DNA of 64,000 nucleotides from the NCBI GenBank assembly GCA_003169675.1, contig PNAT01000054.1, forward strand, positions 1-64,000, read 5' to 3'. Within the stretch, counting starts at the first letter, position 1; each line of letters starts with the position of its first letter. Position numbers and translations under genes: made by a program. A model generated the notes under the pieces. It made no database searches. It was not told the origin of the DNA and saw nothing but the letters and a program-made list of their open reading frames with translations. The stretch comes from Acidimicrobiaceae bacterium. Its GTDB lineage: Bacteria; Actinomycetota; Acidimicrobiia; Acidimicrobiales; RAAP-2. Below, one piece after another: positions 60,394-64,000 of this stretch.

Positions 60394-62627
60394 TATTCGG
60401 GCTCCTGGCCCCCGAGAAACACGGCCCGCGCCAAGTCGTCACGTTCCATCAGGTCTCTGATCGGACCTTCGAAGCGCAGTTGACCCTTCTCAAGGAACAC
60501 CGCCCTGTCAGCGATCGCTGCAGCGACGTTGAGCGACTGTTCGACGATGATGAGCGTCACCCCTTCGGCCTTGAGTCCTTCCACCACTCCAATAAGTTCC
60601 TGGACGACGATTGGAGCAAGACCGAGTGACAGCTCGTCAATGATGAGCACTTGGGGATCATGAAGCATTACGATTGCCAGTGCGAGCATCTGTTGCTGTC
60701 CCCCAGAGAGCGCGTCAGCTCGCTCCTGCCGGCGATCCTTCAAGGCGGGAAACAGCCCGAATACTCGGTCTGTGCGACGGCGAAGCTCAGCGCGATTGGA
60801 GCGGTACATAAATCCACCCATCTCGAGATTCTCCGCAATCGTCATCTCACCGAATACGCCCTTACCTCCTGGAAGGAGATGGATACCAAGGCGGGATCGC
60901 TGTTCAGGGGTGGTGTACGTGATGTCCTGGCCATTGAGGCGCACCACTCCGCGGGACGCGGTTTCAAGGCCAGCGGCGACGCGCAATGCTGTCGACTTTC
61001 CGGCCCCGTTCGTCCCGAGGAGTGCCAGCACCTCTCCTCTCTTCACCTCGAAGCTCAGGCCAAAGAGAATCTGTACGTGACCGTAACTGAAGTCAATCGC
61101 ACTCAATTGCAAGACCGGAATGTCTTCGGGGGCTGCCTCCTGACGCTTGTGCTCCTCCATCTCCTCTTGAAGCTCCACCACCACCAGGGAGAGGTCATTG
61201 CGGATGAAGTGCGCGCTCCGGATGATGAAGAAGGCGCCGATCAAGATGGACGGAATCATGATGATAAGTACCGCAGTGCGCACGCCGAACACGCTGTCAA
61301 ACAAGGCAGCTAACACCGCTCCGCCTGTAGCTCCAACGAAGAAGACATACAGGCCTCCCACCGCAGTGACCATTCCGCGCAGGCGGTAAGGAGCTACCGA
61401 GGTGAGCACCGGACCGACCATTGAAAATGCAGTCAGTAAAAGCACCACGCTCGGGACGCTGAACACTGCCCATAAGACAGCAGTGGGCATGAAGTATTGG
61501 ATGGGAACCAGGAATGCGACCGGTAGGACGACCTTGCCAATCAGGGACAACGCCCGGGTGGGGTCCGTACGGTAGAGGCGGTCGTAGTAGCGCCCGACGA
61601 GCGGCAATGCGACCAAAACGCCGAGGCTGCCAATGGTGCCGATCAGACCGCGCTGGAAGGCGTCAAGATGGAAGCGTTGCTTTAGGTACAAGTTGCCCAG
61701 GACGGGAACCGTGAACAACCCGAATCCGATCGCGGAGAAGGCGATAAGGACCGTCTTGATGGTGCGAATGCGCAGGATCCGTTCAAACGCCGCTTCCATG
61801 GAAGGGGCGGCTGGCGGGGTATCTGTGATGACCTCACCCAGCACTCCTATCTTTTCGAATTGTCCACGTGGCGGTTCGTGGATTCTAAATGTGATGAAGG
61901 CCACGAACACCACAGGTGCCGCCAAGAGGTAGAAGGCCCACCTCCATCCATTTGGGCCGCCCACCGATGTGGCAATGAGGCCGACCAGGATTGGGCTGAG
62001 CGCCGTCGCGGCGCCGGCGCCAATTCCCATGGCCGCACCGATCCGCCCGCGCAGGGTGATCGGATACGTGTCAGCCAGGAGCGATCCATGGACCGTGGCC
62101 GTGCTCGCTTGGGATATCCCGGCCCCGAAACGAGCTAGGAAGAACAAGAAGATGTTGGTGGCCAGCCCTGTGCAAAAGACCATCACTCCGAAAACGAACG
62201 TGGCAACACCAATGATCGGTGCCCGCCGAAGGCGGTCGGCCAGCCAGCCCATCGGCACGATACCCAAGACCAGAAATCCGCCGGAGATCCCGGTCACGAA
62301 CACGATGGCGCCCGTGGTCACGTGGTAAGAGGCCTGGATATTGGGGGCGAGGACGGCAAGACCCGAGCTCTGCAGGTTGTCAAGCGTGACGATGATGGCC
62401 AGGATGAAAAATGTTCGGGTTCCGGCGCTCCGCAGGCCCTCTCGCAACGACATTTGCTCTTCGCTCGACCCCGGCAGCATGTCCTGGGGAAGCAGTACAT
62501 CTTGCGCCAACTCGGCAGCTTGTTGTTGCTCAGCTGTCGGATCGGCGACCAGGTGCGCCAGGTCGGCCGGAGTCAGGGAGCTGGTTGGGCCCGAATCAGA
62601 GGGTCCAGCCACCGTCGGATCACTCAA
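60393..62627 (-). CDS. MFS transporter fused to a LivF-type ATPase
   Basis: From TTG 62627 the protein has 744 aa; an ATG at 62774 would run into the binding-protein gene, and GTG 62612 is another option. Residues 1-57 are acidic and soluble. Then come 12 predicted membrane segments of a major facilitator (GFLVLGIVPMGWLADRLRR, LFFLARFGAGISQAS, LLIGAFF-type TM12 region). From about 505 a LivF-like ATPase follows: GTNGAGKST, LLPGGKGVF, LSGGQQQMLALA, LIIDELSLGLAP and VEQSLNVA. MFS and ABC domains belong to different transporter classes, so this is an unusual hybrid. It lies between the binding protein and the LivHMG fusion. Confidence 0.9.
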   Translation of the reverse strand: MSDPTVAGPSDSGPTSSLTPADLAHLVADPTAEQQQAAELAQDVLLPQDMLPGSSEEQMSLREGLRSAGTRTFFILAIIVTLDNLQSSGLAVLAPNIQASYHVTTGAIVFVTGISGGFLVLGIVPMGWLADRLRRAPIIGVATFVFGVMVFCTGLATNIFLFFLARFGAGISQASTATVHGSLLADTYPITLRGRIGAAMGIGAGAATALSPILVGLIATSVGGPNGWRWAFYLLAAPVVFVAFITFRIHEPPRGQFEKIGVLGEVITDTPPAAPSMEAAFERILRIRTIKTVLIAFSAIGFGLFTVPVLGNLYLKQRFHLDAFQRGLIGTIGSLGVLVALPLVGRYYDRLYRTDPTRALSLIGKVVLPVAFLVPIQYFMPTAVLWAVFSVPSVVLLLTAFSMVGPVLTSVAPYRLRGMVTAVGGLYVFFVGATGGAVLAALFDSVFGVRTAVLIIMIPSILIGAFFIIRSAHFIRNDLSLVVVELQEEMEEHKRQEAAPEDIPVLQLSAIDFSYGHVQILFGLSFEVKRGEVLALLGTNGAGKSTALRVAAGLETASRGVVRLNGQDITYTTPEQRSRLGIHLLPGGKGVFGEMTIAENLEMGGFMYRSNRAELRRRTDRVFGLFPALKDRRQERADALSGGQQQMLALAIVMLHDPQVLIIDELSLGLAPIVVQELIGVVEGLKAEGVTLIIVEQSLNVAAAIADRAVFLEKGQLRFEGPIRDLMERDDLARAVFLGGQEPE

Positions 62628-62712
62628 CCCAACCCCAATCTCCCCATCGTGTACCGCCCCACGACGCCGCAAGTGCCAACGCACCCGGACGTCGTGGGGC
62701 GGACTGATCGAG

Positions 62713-63993
62713 TCACTTCGTCGAGGAAGACGCAGGCACGAGGGTCTTGGATGTCGAAGAATAGGTGACCACATTCACTGGACCGACGGCGTACGGCTGA
62801 TTTGGTCCAAATGACACTGGCCCGCCCGATCCAGGGAAGCTCACGCTCCTCAGTCCATAACCCGCCTTGGCGAAGCTCGCCACCGTCAATTTCTTCCCCG
62901 CTGCATCGGCGATCTTTTGGAACATCGCGAGCTCCTGACAAGCCTGGATCACCGACACTGCAGTGGAGGGAACACTTGCTGCCGTCGGGCTGGTGGGATT
63001 CGGAGGCGGATTGATGGTGTCCGACGGATAGGCCTTGTGGACGATGGCGGCGCACTTCTGCATCGCCGGGTCCTTCCACATCTGGTAGTACGTCGGCTGC
63101 GGACTGGCGGCCAGCACGTTCTCCAGGTACGGGTTGCCTCCCTTGGCCGAGTTGACATACGAGAGGAGGGACGACTCGCTGGTGGTGATGTACTGGGGCT
63201 TATAGGTGCTCTGGTTGTCCAGCAACGCTCGAGGCCAGGTGGTCGAACCCGAACCTCCGACGCCCACCACCACGTTGACGCCGGCGCTCTGGAAGCGCTG
63301 GGCGATCGTCTTGACTTCCTGGTCGGACGCAACCGCATCGGTGGCCACCACGCTGTCTTCGGCCGTCAGGACAACGTTGACGTGCAGCTTCTTGAGTGCA
63401 GACTGCACGACAGCTACCTCGGGCTGGTCGGAGGCTGCGCCATAGAATACCCCGACCTTCTTGCCCTTGAACACCCCTCGCTTGTTGAAGTTGGCGAACA
63501 TCAAGGGATCGAAGGCGGCGCCGGGAGTCAACAGGGTGAAGTCGGGAGCCGCGCTGGCCGGCAAGGCACCGGGCAGGGATCCACCGATCACAAGGGTGTC
63601 GTGGATGGCCTGGTAGCAGTCAGGAAAGACCGGAGAGAAGGCCATGAAGATATGGTCATTCTCGGTCAACGTGGAACACGATGCTGTCGCATCTGCCGCA
63701 ATAGACGGGTTCATTTCGTCATACGTGACAACAACCTTTCGCCCGTCGAACCCGCCGTGCGTATTCATGTAGTTGGATATGGCGGTGTACGCGTCGGGAA
63801 AGCTGCCCTCGTCAATCGTCACACCCAGGCTACGCAGAGCGACGAAATTCACGTAGGGCACGCCAACGCTGATGGTTGTTGCCGTGACACCCTGGTCGGC
63901 AGGGCTCGATGCGGTGGCCGACGCCGGACTCGTCACCAGCATTGTCCCCAGCGCAGTGACCAGAGCTGCCGCGGCCGGAAGTGCCTTTCGCAT
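62713..63993 (-). CDS. LivK-type substrate-binding protein
   Basis: A 426-aa periplasmic-binding-protein-like protein (Peripla_BP_6 type) that captures the substrate for the downstream transporter. The Sec signal peptide is MRKALPAAAALVTALG and so on with a likely cut after SPASA near residue 27; there is no lipobox Cys, which is unusual for a cell-anchored binding protein. The mature part has ISVGVPYVNF, GGFDGRKVVVTYDEMNP, a FYGAASDQPEV lobe and VNVVVGVGGSGSTTWPRALL. It is the first gene of the operon; its upstream region lies beyond the window. Confidence 0.9.
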   Translation of the reverse strand: MRKALPAAAALVTALGTMLVTSPASATASSPADQGVTATTISVGVPYVNFVALRSLGVTIDEGSFPDAYTAISNYMNTHGGFDGRKVVVTYDEMNPSIAADATASCSTLTENDHIFMAFSPVFPDCYQAIHDTLVIGGSLPGALPASAAPDFTLLTPGAAFDPLMFANFNKRGVFKGKKVGVFYGAASDQPEVAVVQSALKKLHVNVVLTAEDSVVATDAVASDQEVKTIAQRFQSAGVNVVVGVGGSGSTTWPRALLDNQSTYKPQYITTSESSLLSYVNSAKGGNPYLENVLAASPQPTYYQMWKDPAMQKCAAIVHKAYPSDTINPPPNPTSPTAASVPSTAVSVIQACQELAMFQKIADAAGKKLTVASFAKAGYGLRSVSFPGSGGPVSFGPNQPYAVGPVNVVTYSSTSKTLVPASSSTK

Positions 63994-64000
63994 GCCTTCT

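Noticed and set aside
62627-62774. ATG 62774 as start of the MFS-LivF protein
   Set aside because: It would overlap the binding-protein gene by about 60 bases with residues that look like a shadow, and no ribosome-binding site precedes it.

Overview
This 64 kb window is GC-rich, gene-dense bacterial DNA. The gene set is typical of Actinomycetota: many FadE-type acyl-CoA dehydrogenases encoded as adjacent pairs, luciferase-like oxidoreductases, a KshB-like ferredoxin reductase, a FadD3-like ligase, an Ltp2-like thiolase fused to DUF35, TetR and GntR regulators, and frequent GTG starts. The mix, especially the fused branched-chain-type transporter genes, suggests an uncultured soil or aquatic Acidimicrobiia-like lineage, but no rRNA or marker gene in the window confirms this.

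Layout. (1) 0-8.5 kb is a mobile-element margin: a truncated IS110 transposase, a truncated IS3 transposase, and two same-orientation scars (about 600-830 and 8240-8344). Each scar carries TGCGAAC iterons followed by a tRNA-3'-end-like sequence. Between the scars lie a Baeyer-Villiger monooxygenase / two-module SDR / amidohydrolase operon and an orphan lipoprotein. (2) 8.5-13.4 kb: a crotonase, a phosphotransferase and an acyl-CoA dehydrogenase resembling a split ACAD10/11 (LvaA/LvaC-like) pair, with a TetR regulator and a quinone-oxidoreductase-like MDR protein. (3) 13.9-24.7 kb: a crotonase, a TetR regulator, an acyl-CoA dehydrogenase pair with a ligase, a single acyl-CoA dehydrogenase, and a tightly coupled amidohydrolase / FadD3-like ligase / CoA-transferase operon. 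(4) 24.8-32.7 kb: a TauE/SafE pseudogene, a P450 with an SDR, a CoA-transferase with an SDR, a crotonase, an unusual amidohydrolase and a second TetR that is a close paralogue of the first. (5) 32.9-42.1 kb: Rieske oxygenase, small partner protein, CMD protein, SDR, TauD-like dioxygenase, ligase, ferredoxin reductase, NTF2-like protein and another acyl-CoA dehydrogenase pair. (6) 42.2-57.2 kb: F420/FMN-type monooxygenases, an SDR, an aldehyde dehydrogenase, a third acyl-CoA dehydrogenase pair, the DUF35-thiolase fusion, a CitE-like lyase, a CoA-transferase, a GntR regulator and an amidohydrolase. (7) 57.5-64 kb: a remarkable uptake operon of binding protein, MFS-LivF fusion and LivH-LivM-LivG fusion.

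Taken together the genes read as a catabolic island for an alicyclic, steroid- or terpenoid-like carboxylic substrate. The transporter would bring it in, ligases and family III CoA-transferases would activate it, P450, Rieske, BVMO, TauD-like and luciferase-like enzymes would oxygenate it, and amidohydrolase-fold proteins, acyl-CoA dehydrogenases, crotonases, SDRs and the thiolase/lyase would shorten it. The substrate is an inference. The two TetR paralogues share collinear promoters, and a recurring AGAA-N5-TTCT dyad in five intergenic regions suggests a local regulon. Starts were chosen from Shine-Dalgarno spacing, stop/start overlaps and paralogue alignment; protein families were assigned by recognising motifs, without database searches.
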